This document shows positions 37,613 through 48,092 of a stretch of DNA of 64,000 nt, piece by piece (the stretch's first letter is position 1; the number at the start of each line of letters is the position of its first letter). The stretch comes from CADEEN01 sp963751775. GTDB lineage: Bacteria; Pseudomonadota; Gammaproteobacteria; Burkholderiales; Burkholderiaceae_C. The stretch covers positions 210,429-274,428 of the forward strand of contig CAVVVW010000003.1 of NCBI GenBank assembly GCA_963751775.1, given 5' to 3'. Below the pieces are notes generated by a model. That model was given only the letters and a program-made list of their open reading frames with translations. It had not been told where the DNA came from and searched no databases. Position numbers and translations under genes: made by a program.

Positions 37613-39841
37613 ATGAGAAAGCCCGTTCGCGATCTGGGTGTTCTCGCCATCGCGGCCGCGTTGGTGTGGTCGTGTCTGAGCGCGCTGGCGCAGCCGGCGG
37701 CGGCGCCGCCCGAGCAGCAACGACCGCGCATCGGGTTGGTTCTCTCCGGCGGCGGCGCCCGCGGCTTTGCGCACATCGGTGTGCTGCGCGTGCTGCGCGA
37801 GATGAACGTGCCGGTGGACATCATCGTCGGCACCAGCATGGGCTGCGTCGTCGGCGGTGCGTTCGCGGCGGGGCGCACGATCGAAGACCTCGAGCGCGTC
37901 GTGCGCGACACCGATTGGGACCGCGTGCTGGCCGATCGCCCGGCGCGCGACGAGCTGACTTTCCGGCGGCGCGATGAAGACATCCTGCTGCCGTCACGCA
38001 TCGAATTCGGCCTCAGTCGGGACGGTCTCTCGCTGCCGCCTGGCGCCGCCGACAATGGGGCTCTCGAGTTGGCGCTGGCGCGCCTGCTGCCGGCCGGCAT
38101 GCACGACCGCCCGGCCAATGATCTGGCACTCACGTTTCGTTCGGTGGCTTCGGACCTGTTGTCGGGCGAACTCGTCGAGCTGTCCGACACGCCGCTGTTC
38201 CTGACCATGCGCGCATCGCTGTCGGTGCCGGGCGTATTCGCGCCGGTGCGCGTCAATGGACGCCTGCTGGTCGACGGCGGCCTGGTGCGCAACCTGCCGG
38301 TCGACATTGCCCGTGCCCTGGGTGCCGACATCGTCATCGCGGTCAATGTCGGCACGCCGCTGGCCCCGGAGCACGAACTCGGTACTTCGCTCGGGGTGGC
38401 CCAGCAGATGCTGCGCATCCTGACCGAGCAGAACGTGCAGCGCTCGTTGAAGGAGTTGCGGCCCGATGACATCCTGATTGCCCCCGATTTGGCGGGCGTG
38501 AGTTTCATGGACTTTCGTGCCCATGAGCGTGCGATGCAGGTCGGTGTGGACGCCGCGCGACGCATGGCCGCGCAACTGCATGCCACTGGCCTTGCCGCCA
38601 GAGCGCTACGCCGAGCACGAGCGCGCGCGCCACGCCGGGGCCGCGCTGGCGGCATTGCCGCGGCCGCTGGCGCGTATCGATGCGGAAGGGCTGCGTCACA
38701 TCAATCCGGCTGCACTGCTGGCGCAGTCGGGGCTGCGGGCAGGGCAGTCCCTGAGTGCCGAGCAGGTGTACGAGGCCGCATCGCACCTGTACGGTCGTGG
38801 TGATATCGAGCGCGTCTACGCCGAAGTGGCCGACGTCGACATGCAGCGCAACGTGACCCTGCATGTGACGGAAGCGGAGTGGGCGCGCAGCCGGCTGCGC
38901 CTCGGCCTGGAGCTGACCACGGACTTCTCCGACAGCAGCACCTTCGGTATCGTCGGCATGCATGTTGCGACGTCATTGAACGACTGGGGCGCCGAGCTGC
39001 GAACCATTGCCCGCATCGGCACCCGGCGTTCGCTGGGTGCCGAGTGGTGGCAGCCGCTGGGCGCCGGCTCGGATTGGTATGTCGCGCCGTCTTTGGGCTA
39101 TGGCGCGGGCGCAATGGATATCTTCGATGCCGGTAGGCGTGTGGCACGCGCCGGCTACAGCGGGACACAGGTCGGGGTGGCCGCCGGGCGGCAACTGGCG
39201 GATTGGGGTGATGTGCGTGTGGGCATCTACCGTGCTGTGCAGCGCGATCGACTGCTGATCCCCGAAGATCCGTCGAACACCAGCCACGAAGCCGGCAACG
39301 GCCGCTTCGTTCAACTGCGCATCGACACCCTCGAGCCGATCGCGTTTCCGGTGCAGGGCCAGCTGTTGTTTGCGGAGTGGGTACAGCCTGACCACGTCGG
39401 ACTCATTGGCGCCGTCTGCGGCGCATACGCTCACTGACCGGACTCGCGGCCTTCAACTTCGGCGACTGGGGGGGGCATGTCTACGGCGAATGGGCGCGCA
39501 CACGGGGCGGCCTTGCGCCGCTGCGTCTGGGTGGCTTCCTGCGCTTGTCGGGCAGCGAAGCGCTGTCGATCAGCGGCAGCACGGTCGTCCTGGGCCGGGC
39601 AGTGTTCGCGCGTCGCTTCGAGAACCTGCCGCCCACATTCGGCGGCGCCGTTCGTGCTGGCTTCTCGCTCGAATTCGGGGCCGGGTTTGCCGCAGACGAG
39701 CCGGTGCACTTCGGTGCCATGAAGCAGGCCGGCAGCGGATTCATCATGATGGACACGCGCTTCGGGCCGCTGTACCTCGGGGCCGGCGCGACGCGCGGCA
39801 GTGGCGGTACGTTCTACCTGTTCCTGGGCCCGATCTGGTGA
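37613..39841 (+). CDS. Patatin-like phospholipase with surface-antigen barrel (type Vd autotransporter, PlpD-like)
   Basis: About 742 residues. A signal peptide (LGVLAIAAALVWSCLSALAQ) leads to a patatin domain with oxyanion motif GGGARGFAH, nucleophile elbow GTSMG, and the catalytic aspartate in LLVDGGLV. A POTRA-like segment (RPLARIDAEGLRHINP...) follows, then a beta-rich C-terminal part (LRLGLELTTDFSD to YLFLGPIW) that ends in an aromatic residue like outer-membrane barrels. The barrel should carry the lipase across the outer membrane. Two apparent frameshifts, at 38585 (extra A) and near 39412, break it. Confidence 0.83.
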
Positions 39842-39850
39842 GGTCCAGCG

Positions 39851-40574
39851 TCAGCGTGCGCCCGCGGCCACGAGCATCTGTTCCATCGCCGCATAGCCGC
39901 GTTCGCGGGCCAGCGCCAGCGGCGTGCGCCCGTTGCGATCGGCCAATTGCAGATCGGCCTTGGCGTCGATCAGCGCCTTGAGCGTCGCCTGATGGCGCGC
40001 GCCACCGTTGCCGAGAACGACGGCCTCGATGCGTGGCTGTCCAGTGCAGGTTGTTGACATGGTCGAGCGGCGCGCCGGCCGCGATCAACTGGCGCACGAC
40101 GCCGTCGTGGCCCAGGTGTGCCGCGGCGATCAGGGCCGTGCCGTCGTAGCGGCTGGTCACGAGCTTGGCGCTGGCGCCGAGCGCCAACAACATGCGCAGC
40201 GTCTGCTCGTCGTCGGCCACGGCGGCGATCGTCACCGCGTCGTAGCGGTCGTCTTCCAGCAGGCCCAGGTCGGCACCGGCGGCCGCCAAGGCCTTGATCG
40301 CCTCGCGCTGACGCGCGAACGTGGCCACGTGCAGCGGTGTGCGGCCATGGCCGTCGCGTGCGGTCAGCGCCGCGGGCGAGGCCGCGGCGAGGCGCTGGAT
40401 GGCGGCAATGTCGCCGCGCTGGGCGGCTGCATGCAGCCCGGTGTAGGCAGCGATCTCGGCCGGCGAGGGTGCGACCTGCGCTGCCGCGGGCCAGGCCCAC
40501 AGCGCGCAGGTGGCACCGATGATCAGCCCGACCAGGCGGCGCGCCGTGCAGTGCAACCGTGGTTTGACATTCAT
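39851..40574 (-). CDS. Exported ankyrin-repeat protein, one frameshift
   Basis: About 240 residues with a signal peptide (LVGLIIGATCALWAWPAAAQ) and some five ankyrin repeats: TGLHAAAQRGDIAAIQRL, RTPLHVATFARQREAIKAL, DAVTIAAVADDEQTLRML, TALIAAAHLGHDGVVRQL and the last RTPLALARERGYAAMEQML. A frameshift near 40035 sits at the WTALIEAVVLGNGG segment. Periplasmic ankyrin proteins of this kind bind other proteins; the partner here is unknown. Confidence 0.8.
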
Positions 40575-40664
40575 GGCGCGATTCTGGCATCCGCCGGCGG
40601 CGTGTTGATGGTGCCGGGTATGCAGGCATAGTGCGGGCTGTCTCCACCCGCCCTGGCCCGCCCC

Positions 40665-41109
40665 ATGTTGCTTGTCCTGCTCTCCAGCGTCCTGCTCATC
40701 GGTGTGACGGCGCTCATCCACTACGAGGTGCTGAGCGCGCTGAACCACCGGCTGCCAGCGCTGCGAGATGCCCAGCCGCAGCAAGTTGCTGGTGGTGATC
40801 TTCACCACCTTCGTCGCCCACGCGATCGAAATCCTGGTCTACGCCGTCGCGCTGTACCTGCTGGGCGGCATCCCGGGCGTCGGACACCTGAAGGGTGAGC
40901 CTGACTTCTCGCTCATCAACGTGATCTACTTCTCCGCCGAAACCTACACCTCGCTCGGCTTCGGCGACGTGACGCCGGTCGGCGCGATGCGGCTGTTGGT
41001 GGGCGTCGAGGCGCTGAACGGCCTGCTGCTGATCGGCTGGTCGGCTTCCTACGCCTACATCGCGATGGAACGCTACTGGGTACCCAAGCAGGCGAGCCGC
41101 GGGTCATGA
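40665..41109 (+). CDS. Two-TM ion channel family protein, one frameshift
   Basis: About 147 residues with three hydrophobic segments. Before the last segment comes TYTSLGFGDVTPVG, a K+-channel-like selectivity filter (T-x-G-F-G-D) as in bacterial two-TM channel proteins. An apparent extra base near 40769 breaks the frame after LNHRLPAL. Ion and gating are unknown. Confidence 0.72.
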
Positions 41110-41128
41110 GCCTGGCTTGACTCCGCGC

Positions 41129-41993
41129 CTAGGCTGTGCCCTGACCGGCCAGGAAGCGCTCGACCAGCGCGAATTGTTCGGGCGTGTTCAGCGCCGGCGC
41201 GTGGCCGCAGCCGGCGATCTCGACCACCACCGCGCGCGGGCCGCGCTGGCGCATCTGCTCGGTCGTGTCGCGCAGCAGCAGGTCGCTGTGCTCGCCGCGC
41301 AGGCACAGCACCGGGATGTCGAGCGAATCCCACTCACTCCAGCGCTCGTAGTCGTCGGGCCGGGTCACGAACTGCTGCACCATCGCCGGGTCGTAGTGCG
41401 GCGTCACGCGGCCATCGGGCAGGCGCCGGACCGAGGTCTCGGTCAGGCGCCGCCACTGTTCGTCGCTGAGCCAGCCGAAGGGGGCGTAGATGCGGCGGAA
41501 GTACTGTTCGAGTTCGCTCACCGTGGCAAAGGCCGCCGGCGCACCGGCGTAGCTGCGGATGCGATCGATCGCCGCGCGCGCCAGGCTCGGGCCGTTGTCG
41601 TTGAGCACCAGGCGCTCGATGCGCCCGCGCAGCGTGGTCGCCGCCGCCACGGTGCCGATCGCGCCGCCCATCGAGGTGCCGAGCCAGTGGCAGCGCTCGA
41701 TGCCCAGCGCATCGAGCAAGGCGCCGGCCTGCTCGACGTAGAAGTCCAGGCAGTACTCGCGCGCCGGCTCGGGGCTCCACTGCGACAGGCCGCGCCCGAG
41801 CGTGTCGGGGCAGAGCACGCGCCAGCCGCGCGACGCCAGGTGCGCCGCGATGTCGTCCATGTCGCGCCCGGTGCGCGCCAGGCCGTGCCAGGCGACCAGC
41901 GTCCGGCCGTGCGCGCGAACCCCACTCGGTGCAGTGGAGCTCGCGCCCGGCGCAGCGCAGGTAGTGCGAGTGCGAGGCCTCAGTTGGGGACAT
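41129..41993 (-). CDS. Alpha/beta-hydrolase, one frameshift
   Basis: About 287 residues. It starts at ATG 41993, inside the last codons of the upstream 3-hydroxybutyrate-oligomer hydrolase gene (14-bp overlap). The fold shows TLVAWHGLARTG near the oxyanion site, nucleophile elbow GTSMGG, and the catalytic histidine in AGCGHAPAL. A frameshift near 41925 splits the N-terminus after HCTEWG. The overlap suggests coupled translation and a linked role, perhaps on 3-hydroxybutyrate esters. Confidence 0.8.
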
Positions 41994-44176
41994 TGATCGA
42001 GGTGCCCACGAAGCCGATCTGGTCGGCCACCAGCGGTGCGGCGCTGATCGGCGGCACGTTGGCGGCGGTGATCGCCGGTGCCGGCGAGCGGACGCCACCG
42101 CGCGGCGTGGCGCGCACGACCTGGCTCGGCGGCAACGCGGTGCCGTTCTTCAGGCGGGCGTACATCGCGTCCATCGCCCGGATGAAGTACACGTGCAAGG
42201 GCACGAACCGGGTGTCGAAGCCACCGAAGGGCAGGAAGGCGTCGAAGTGCTGCGCATTGGCGACCTCGATGTAGCCGACCCTGCTGGCAGCCCCTTCGGT
42301 CACATTGTTGAACGCGACGTAGGCGCGCGCGTTGTTGTTCACCGGCACCAGCGCATCGCTGCGCCCGGCGACGATCAGCGTCGGCTTGCCGCGCAGGTTG
42401 CCGTTCAGGACCACTTCGGCAATGCCGGCCCGCACCGCAGCGCTCTGCGCCGCCGTCGGCGCTGTGGACGTGGCCGTCGCGGTCAGCGCGGCGCCGTTTT
42501 CCTCGACCCCGGTGACCAGCGCGCGCTGGCACAGCGCGTTGTCGAGGCCGAAGTCCTGCACCGCGGTCGACACCGACGTGGCGAGCTGCCACGAGCGCGC
42601 GCCGCCGACCGAGTCGTCGTAGACCACGCTGGCGGGCGTGCCGTTGGCGGTGCCGTTGCCGACGCGCGAAGCTCTGCGCCTTCGTCGTCGCGGTCACTGC
42701 GACCGGTGCACCCGCCGCATCGACCTGGGCGAAGCTGGTGTTGCAGACGTTGTCGGTGACCGAGAAGCGGCCGTACATGTTCGGGTACATCGCCGACAGG
42801 ATCGGCCCGTTGCCAAGACCCCAATGGGCGTTGTGCATCTGGTCGTTGTCGGTCGTCCAGCCGAACGCGCGCAGCTTGTTCAAGGCGTCGAGCGACTGTG
42901 CGGCCGTGTCGGCGCCGGTCACCAGGCCCTTGGCTGCCAGGCCGGCGCAGCGTGCCGTCGCGCGCGCGGTCATGCCGGCGATGACCATGAAGTTGAAGGT
43001 CGTCGCCTCGGTCATCGCCGCCGGGGCCGACAACGCCGCGCAGGGCTGGTACAGGTTGCCGTAGGTGGTGAAGTCGGCCAGCGTCTTGCCGAAGCCGGTG
43101 ACCGGCACGCCGCCGAACTGGATGCCGTAGCCGGCGGTGGTGGGCATCTCGGTGACCGGTTCACCCGCCACCACGCCGTCGATCAGGCCATTGCCGTCCT
43201 GCTCGGCCGCGTGCAGCACCGCGGCGCCGCCGTTGGACACCGAGCCAGCGATGACCAGCGTGTTGGTCGCCGTGAAGGGCACCGGATTGTCGGCGCTGCC
43301 GTAGCGGTCGTTCAATGCGAACAGCGCATAGCTCGCGGCGGCCAGCGTGTCGTTGCCCCAATCCTTCTCCGGGTTCTGCTGCGAATGGACCTGCTTCAGC
43401 GCGAGCCGGTTCGGGAACAGCGCGTTGTACGCCGCGCGGGCGGAGTCGGTGATGTTGGCGGCGAAGAAATTGAGCGCGCCCGCGGCGGCGCGGGTGGCGC
43501 GGGTGCCGTCGATGCGGTTGACGGTGTCGTCGGTCAGGTCGTACAGGCCGACGCCCTTGCCGGCATCGGTCAGGGCGACGGCGCAGCCGTGCTTCAGGCC
43601 CCACTCGCTGGCCGCGGCCACCGCGCCATACACGCCACGCGAACCCGATGAAGGGCCGAGCACCAGGCAGGGCGCCGCCTGATTGAAGCTGTCGGGAATC
43701 TGCACCGCGATGACCGTGTTCTTGCGGCCGCTGCCGTCGTCGAGCGTGGCGATGTACTCACGGCCCGGGATCAGACCTTCACTGGCGGTGGCCGTGCCGC
43801 TGACGTCGACGTTCGGGCCGTACAGGGTGCCGTAGCCACCGGCAGCGCTGAAGTCGACCAGGCCGCGGTAGTTGCTGTAGATGGCGTTGCGGCGCAGTTC
43901 CAGCGCGGTCGGCGCGAGCGGGTCGACATAGGCCGGCGTGGCGCCGCCGATGCCGGTCTTGCCGAGGCCCGCGGTGAGCAGGTCCTGCGTGGCGGCGGTG
44001 GTGCCGCTGCCGGGGGTGGTGGCGGGATACACGGTCACCCCCTGCTGCGTGATGCCGGTGGGCAGGAAATTGGTCGACGGACCGTCGCCCCAACAGCCGC
44101 TCAGCAGGATGCCGCTGGCACTGGTGAGGGCCAGCAGTTTCACGGCGACGGCAATGGCATTGAGCTTGTTCTTCAA
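41980..44176 (-). CDS. D-(-)-3-hydroxybutyrate-oligomer hydrolase, one frameshift
   Basis: About 731 residues. The N-terminus has a lipoprotein-type signal ending ASGILLSGC, so the enzyme is probably attached to the outer membrane or exported. Family landmarks include LELRRNAIYSNYRGLVDFS, CLVLGPSSGSRGVYGAV, GSVSNGGAAVLHAAE (the SNGG region around the nucleophile serine) and AQHFDAFLPFGGF near the C-terminus with the histidine. It cleaves short 3-hydroxybutyrate oligomers. The start is TTG 44176 behind GGAGG. An extra base near 42667 breaks the frame before VGNGT. It begins 34 bp after the LivM stop, probably in the same operon. Confidence 0.83.
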
Positions 44177-44210
44177 TTCAACCTCCTTGGGGGGCAACGA
44201 CAAAGTGCGA

Positions 44211-45278
44211 TCAAACCCGCGCGCCGAAGGCCCGCAAGCGTCCGACCACACCGCTTGGAAAGTGATAGACGGCGAGCACGAACAGCACGCCCAACCAGAG
44301 CAGCCAGCGGTCGGGCGTGACTACGGCGCCCAGCAGTGGCACGCCTTCCAGCGCCGTGGCGCCGAGCTTGAGCAGGTCCTGCAGGTAGTTCTGCGCCAGC
44401 ACGAACAGCACGCTGCCGATCACCGCGCCGTACAGCGTGCCCATGCCACCGATGACGACGATGAGCAGGATGTCGAGCATGACCTCGAACGACAGCGTGG
44501 TGTCGGGGCCGGTGTAGCGCAGCCAGAGTGCCAGCAGCGCGCCGGCGAGCGTCGCAAACACCGCGGCCAGCACGTTGGACAGGGTGCGGTAGACGACGCT
44601 GCGGTAGCCGATGGCTTCGGCGCGGAAGTCGTTCTCGCGGATCGCCTGCAGCACGCGGCCGAAGGGCGAGTTGACGATGCGCAGCAGCAGCAGGAACAGC
44701 AGCGCCGCCGCCACGAACAGCAGGTAGTAGGTGATCACCTTGCCGTCGATCGCCAGGCCCAGCAGCGGCTCGGCCAGCGGCTCGAACGAGGGGCTGAGCC
44801 AAGCCGGATTCTTGAAGCTGAGGCCGTCCTCGCCGCCGGTGAAGTCGCTCAGCTGCGAGGCCAGGGTCTGGAACGCGGCGGCCACGGCCAGCGTGATCAT
44901 GGCGTAGAAGATGGCTTTGACGCGCAGGCTGAACAGGCCGATCAGCAGCGACAGCAGCAGCGAGACCGCCAGCGCGCAGGCCAGGCCCACCACCAGCGCG
45001 AACCAGCCTTCGCCCAGGCGCGTGCTGGCGATCGCGACGCCGTAGGCGCCGATGCCGAAGAACATCGTGTGCGCGAAGCTGACGATGCCGGTGTAGCCGA
45101 GCAGCAGGTCGAAGCTGGCGACGAGCACGATGAAGACCAGCATCTTGGCCGCCACCGACAGCGCCTTGGCGCCCGGGAACAGGAACGGCGCAAGCGCCAG
45201 CGCGATGACGATCAGCACCAGCGCCGCCGCCAGCCAGCGGCTCTTCGGCAGGTCGTGTGACAGCAGGCGGTTCAGCAT
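44211..45278 (-). CDS. livM: Branched-chain-amino-acid-type ABC transporter permease (LivM)
   Basis: An intact 355-residue membrane protein with about nine segments. Conserved LivM features are LLLGYTGIVSFAHTMFFGIGAY, ENDFRAEAIGYRSV (the cytoplasmic coupling loop), and the late VIGGMGTLYGAVIG. It is the last transporter gene and is followed by the 3-hydroxybutyrate-oligomer hydrolase. Confidence 0.87.
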   Translation of the reverse strand: MLNRLLSHDLPKSRWLAAALVLIVIALALAPFLFPGAKALSVAAKMLVFIVLVASFDLLLGYTGIVSFAHTMFFGIGAYGVAIASTRLGEGWFALVVGLACALAVSLLLSLLIGLFSLRVKAIFYAMITLAVAAAFQTLASQLSDFTGGEDGLSFKNPAWLSPSFEPLAEPLLGLAIDGKVITYYLLFVAAALLFLLLLRIVNSPFGRVLQAIRENDFRAEAIGYRSVVYRTLSNVLAAVFATLAGALLALWLRYTGPDTTLSFEVMLDILLIVVIGGMGTLYGAVIGSVLFVLAQNYLQDLLKLGATALEGVPLLGAVVTPDRWLLWLGVLFVLAVYHFPSGVVGRLRAFGARV

Positions 45279-45295
45279 AGGCGCGAATCCACCGA

Positions 45296-45376
45296 TTGCG
45301 CTGAGCCTGTCGGCGGGTCTGGCGACGGGCCCAGCACACGGGCTTGGACAAGCCCAGCCCGAACGGGGCGGTCGGG
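45296..45376. repeat. Dispersed-type palindromic repeat between livH and livM
   Basis: The gap contains CGCTGAGCCTGTCGGCGGG and further on TTGGACAAGCCCAGCCCGAA, with inverted pairing of the two parts. It resembles the TTCGACAAGCTCAGCCCGAACGG-type palindromes dispersed in proteobacterial genomes. Its place inside an operon suggests an mRNA stability or attenuation role. Confidence 0.5.
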
Positions 45377-45377
45377 T

Positions 45378-46407
45378 TCATCGACTGGTCACCGGATACA
45401 GGCCCTGCGGCCGCCACAGCAGCACCGCGACCATCAGGCCGATGTTGGAGAAGAGGGCGACCTTGGGCGCCAGAAACCCGCTGTAGTTGGCCAGCAGGCC
45501 GACCATCAGCGCGCCGACGAAGCAACCCAGCGTCGAACCGAGGCCGCCGATGATGATGACGATGAAGATCAGCACGTTGACCTGGGCCCCGATCTGCGGC
45601 ACCACGCTCTGCTGGTACAGGCCCCAGAGCACGCCGCCCAGGCCGGCCAGCGCCGAGCCGACGACGAAGACGGCGATGAACAGGCGCTCGATGCGGTAGC
45701 CCAGGCTTTCGACCATCTCGCGGTCCTGCACGCCGGCACGCACCAGCAGGCCGACCTTGGTGCGGCCGAGCACCCAGAGCATGGCGCCGAACACCACGAG
45801 GCCGATCGCGACCGCCAGCACGCGGTACTTCTCGATCGCGGCCGTATCGCCAAACACCGCGAAGAGGAAGGCGCCGCGCAACGATTCCGGCAGCGGCAAC
45901 GGGATCTGCTGCGGCCCCCAGATGACCTTGATGATCTCCTCGCCGACGATCATGCCGCCCATCGTGATCAGGATCTGCTTCAGGTGCTGGCCGTACACCG
46001 GGCGCACGATCACGCGCTCGAAGGCGAAGCCGATCGCGCCGGCCACCGTCATCGCCGCGAGCATGGCGACGAAGATCGCGCCGAGGTTGGGCAGCAACTG
46101 CGGCGACATCGTCCAGCCGGCCATGCCGCCCATCACGCTGGTGGCGACGAAGGCGCCGACGGCGATGAACACGCCGTGGCCGAAGTTGAGCACGTCCATC
46201 AGGCCGAAGACCAGGGTCAGGCCCGAGGCGATGATGAAGACGATCAGTCCCATCGCCAGGCCGGCGACGGTCAGCGTGACCCAGGTCGACGGCGAGCCGA
46301 TCAGCGGCAGCGCGCCGAGCGCCAATGCAGCGAGCAGGAGCGATCGGCTTGCTGTCGAAGCGCGCTTCGGGAATTGCGCTCGCGGCCGCCGTCGAGGCCG
46401 CGTTCAT
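45378..46407 (-). CDS. livH: Branched-chain-amino-acid-type ABC transporter permease (LivH)
   Basis: About 342 residues with eight or more membrane segments. Conserved features are LTLVFGLMDVLNFGHGVFIA, the coupling-loop region ESLGYRIERLFIAVF, and IIGGLGSTLGCFVGALMVG. I take ATG 46407, which overlaps the livF stop as ATGA, as the true start; the frame then requires one shift near 46340 to enter the open frame beginning ALGALPLIGSPSTWV. Without that shift the shorter form would begin at TTG 46325. Confidence 0.83.
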
Positions 46408-47141
46408 TGATGCACCGCCAGCGACAGGCCGAGCAGGCGCTGCTGCAACGCCTCGTCGTCGGCCAAGGCCTGCATGCGGCCACGGTGGACGACGCGGCCG
46501 TCGTCCATCACCGCGACGCTGTCGCCGAGCGCGCGGGCCATCTGGAAGTTCTGCTCGACGAGCAGGATCGTCGCCGCCTGGGCTTTCAGTTCACGCAGCG
46601 CGGCGATCAGGTTGTTGACGATCGCCGGCGCCAGGCCCTTGCTCGGCTCGTCGATCAGCAGCAGCGCGCGCGGCTCGACGATGGCGCGGGCGATGGCCAG
46701 CATCTGCTTCTGCCCGCCCGAGAGCTTGCCGGCCGGGAACAGCCAGAACTTCTTCAGCGCCGGGAACAAGCCGAAGATCCAATCCAGGCGCTGCGCGTCC
46801 AGATCGGCGGCACGGCGCGCCTGCCGCGCGGCGAGCAGCAGGTTCTCCTTGACCGTCAGGTCGCTGAAGATGCCCATCGTCTCCGGCACGTAGCCGATGC
46901 CGGCCTGCGCGATGTCGGGCGTGCGCATCGCCTGCAGCGCGCGGCCCTTGAAGGCGATGCGGCCCTGCGATGCGCGCCACAGCCCCATGATCGTGCGCAA
47001 GGTGGTCGACTTGCCGGCGCCGTTGCGCCCGAGCAGCATCGTCACCTCGCCCGCAGGCACCTCGAGGTCGACGCCGTGCAGGATGTGGTACGCACCGATG
47101 TGGGTGTGCACGCCCTGCAGCGTGAGCAGCGCGTCAGACAT
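46404..47141 (-). CDS. livF: Branched-chain-amino-acid-type ABC transporter ATPase (LivF)
   Basis: An intact 245-residue ATPase with Walker A GRNGAGKST, signature KLSGGQKQM, Walker B LLLIDEPSKGLAP, and the LivF-type switch region LLVEQNFQMA. It overlaps livG by 8 bp and livH by 4 bp, so the set is translationally coupled. Confidence 0.9.
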   Translation of the reverse strand: MSDALLTLQGVHTHIGAYHILHGVDLEVPAGEVTMLLGRNGAGKSTTLRTIMGLWRASQGRIAFKGRALQAMRTPDIAQAGIGYVPETMGIFSDLTVKENLLLAARQARRAADLDAQRLDWIFGLFPALKKFWLFPAGKLSGGQKQMLAIARAIVEPRALLLIDEPSKGLAPAIVNNLIAALRELKAQAATILLVEQNFQMARALGDSVAVMDDGRVVHRGRMQALADDEALQQRLLGLSLAVHQ

Positions 47142-47969
47142 GCTGGGAGCTTCCCCGCTCGGCGGGCAAGGGCCGGGTAGGGGTGCCGTCAACGGCGGCC
47201 CCAGGGCCTGCCTCGGCGTCAAGCACGCCGAGGTAGGCCTGCTGCACCACGGGCTCGCGATCACCGCCGCCGGCTCGCCGTCGGCGACGAGCTGTCCGTT
47301 GTGCAGCACGACGATGCGGTCGGCGAGTTCGCGCACCACATCCATCTTGTGTTCGACCAGCAGGATCAGGCGGTCGCGCCGCGCCTTCAATGCGCGGATC
47401 AGTTCGAGCACGACCGGCACTTCGTCGACGCTCATGCCGGCGGTCGGTTCGTCGAACATGTAGACCTTCGGGTCCAGCGCCATCAGCAGCGCCACTTCGA
47501 GCTTGCGCTGGTCGCCATGCGGCAGGCTGGCGGCGACGGCATCGCGCTTGTCGGCCAGGCGCACGGCTTCGAGCAGGCGCTGCGACTCGTCGATCCACTC
47601 ACGCCGGTCGAGCCAGACGCGCAGCAGGTCCAGGCCCGCCTTGCCGCGGCCCTGCTCGCGCGCCTGCACCGTCAGGCGCACGTTCTCCTGCACGGTCAGG
47701 TTCGGGAACAGCTGGGTCAGCTGGAACGCCCGGCCGAGGCCGCGCCGCGTGCGCAGCGGCGCCGGCAGGCGCGTGATGTCCTCGCCCGCCAGCAGCACCC
47801 GGCCCTCGCTGGCCGGCAGCTGGCCCGAGATCAGGTTGAACAGCGTCGTCTTGCCGGCGCCGTTCGGCCCGACGATGGCCGTCAGCGTGCCGGCCTCGAA
47901 GCGGCACGACACGTGGTCGACGGCCACGTGCCCGCCAAATCGGATCGTGAGGTCGCGGGTCTCAAGCAC
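47134..47969 (-). CDS. livG: Branched-chain-amino-acid-type ABC transporter ATPase (LivG), one frameshift
   Basis: About 278 residues. Walker A GPNGAGKTT, signature region LPHGDQRKLEVA (the degenerate LivG form), Walker B VYMFDEPTAGMS, and LLVEHKMDVV. A one-base deletion near 47250 displaces the C-terminus; corrected, it continues SPVVQQAYLGVLD, the usual LivG end, to the stop at 47136-47134. Confidence 0.88.
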
Positions 47970-48092
47970 GTGTGCGCGGCAACGTGGGAGGGCTGGTGAC
48001 TGTCCAAGCGCACACCGCGGAACCGGCTTTGCCGGGCCGCTGGTGTGGCCCCCTTGAGGGGGAGCGGCGCAGCCGCTTCGGGGGTGGGACCA
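47970..48092. repeat. GC-rich palindromic repeat of the Burkholderiales type
   Basis: The 123-bp gap between livK and livG holds CCCCCTTGAGGGGG (48049-48062) followed by GCGGCGCAGCCGC and CTTCGGGGGTGGG. I know this string combination as a frequent intergenic element in this order. Between a binding-protein gene and its ATPase gene it may set the expression ratio. Confidence 0.5.
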
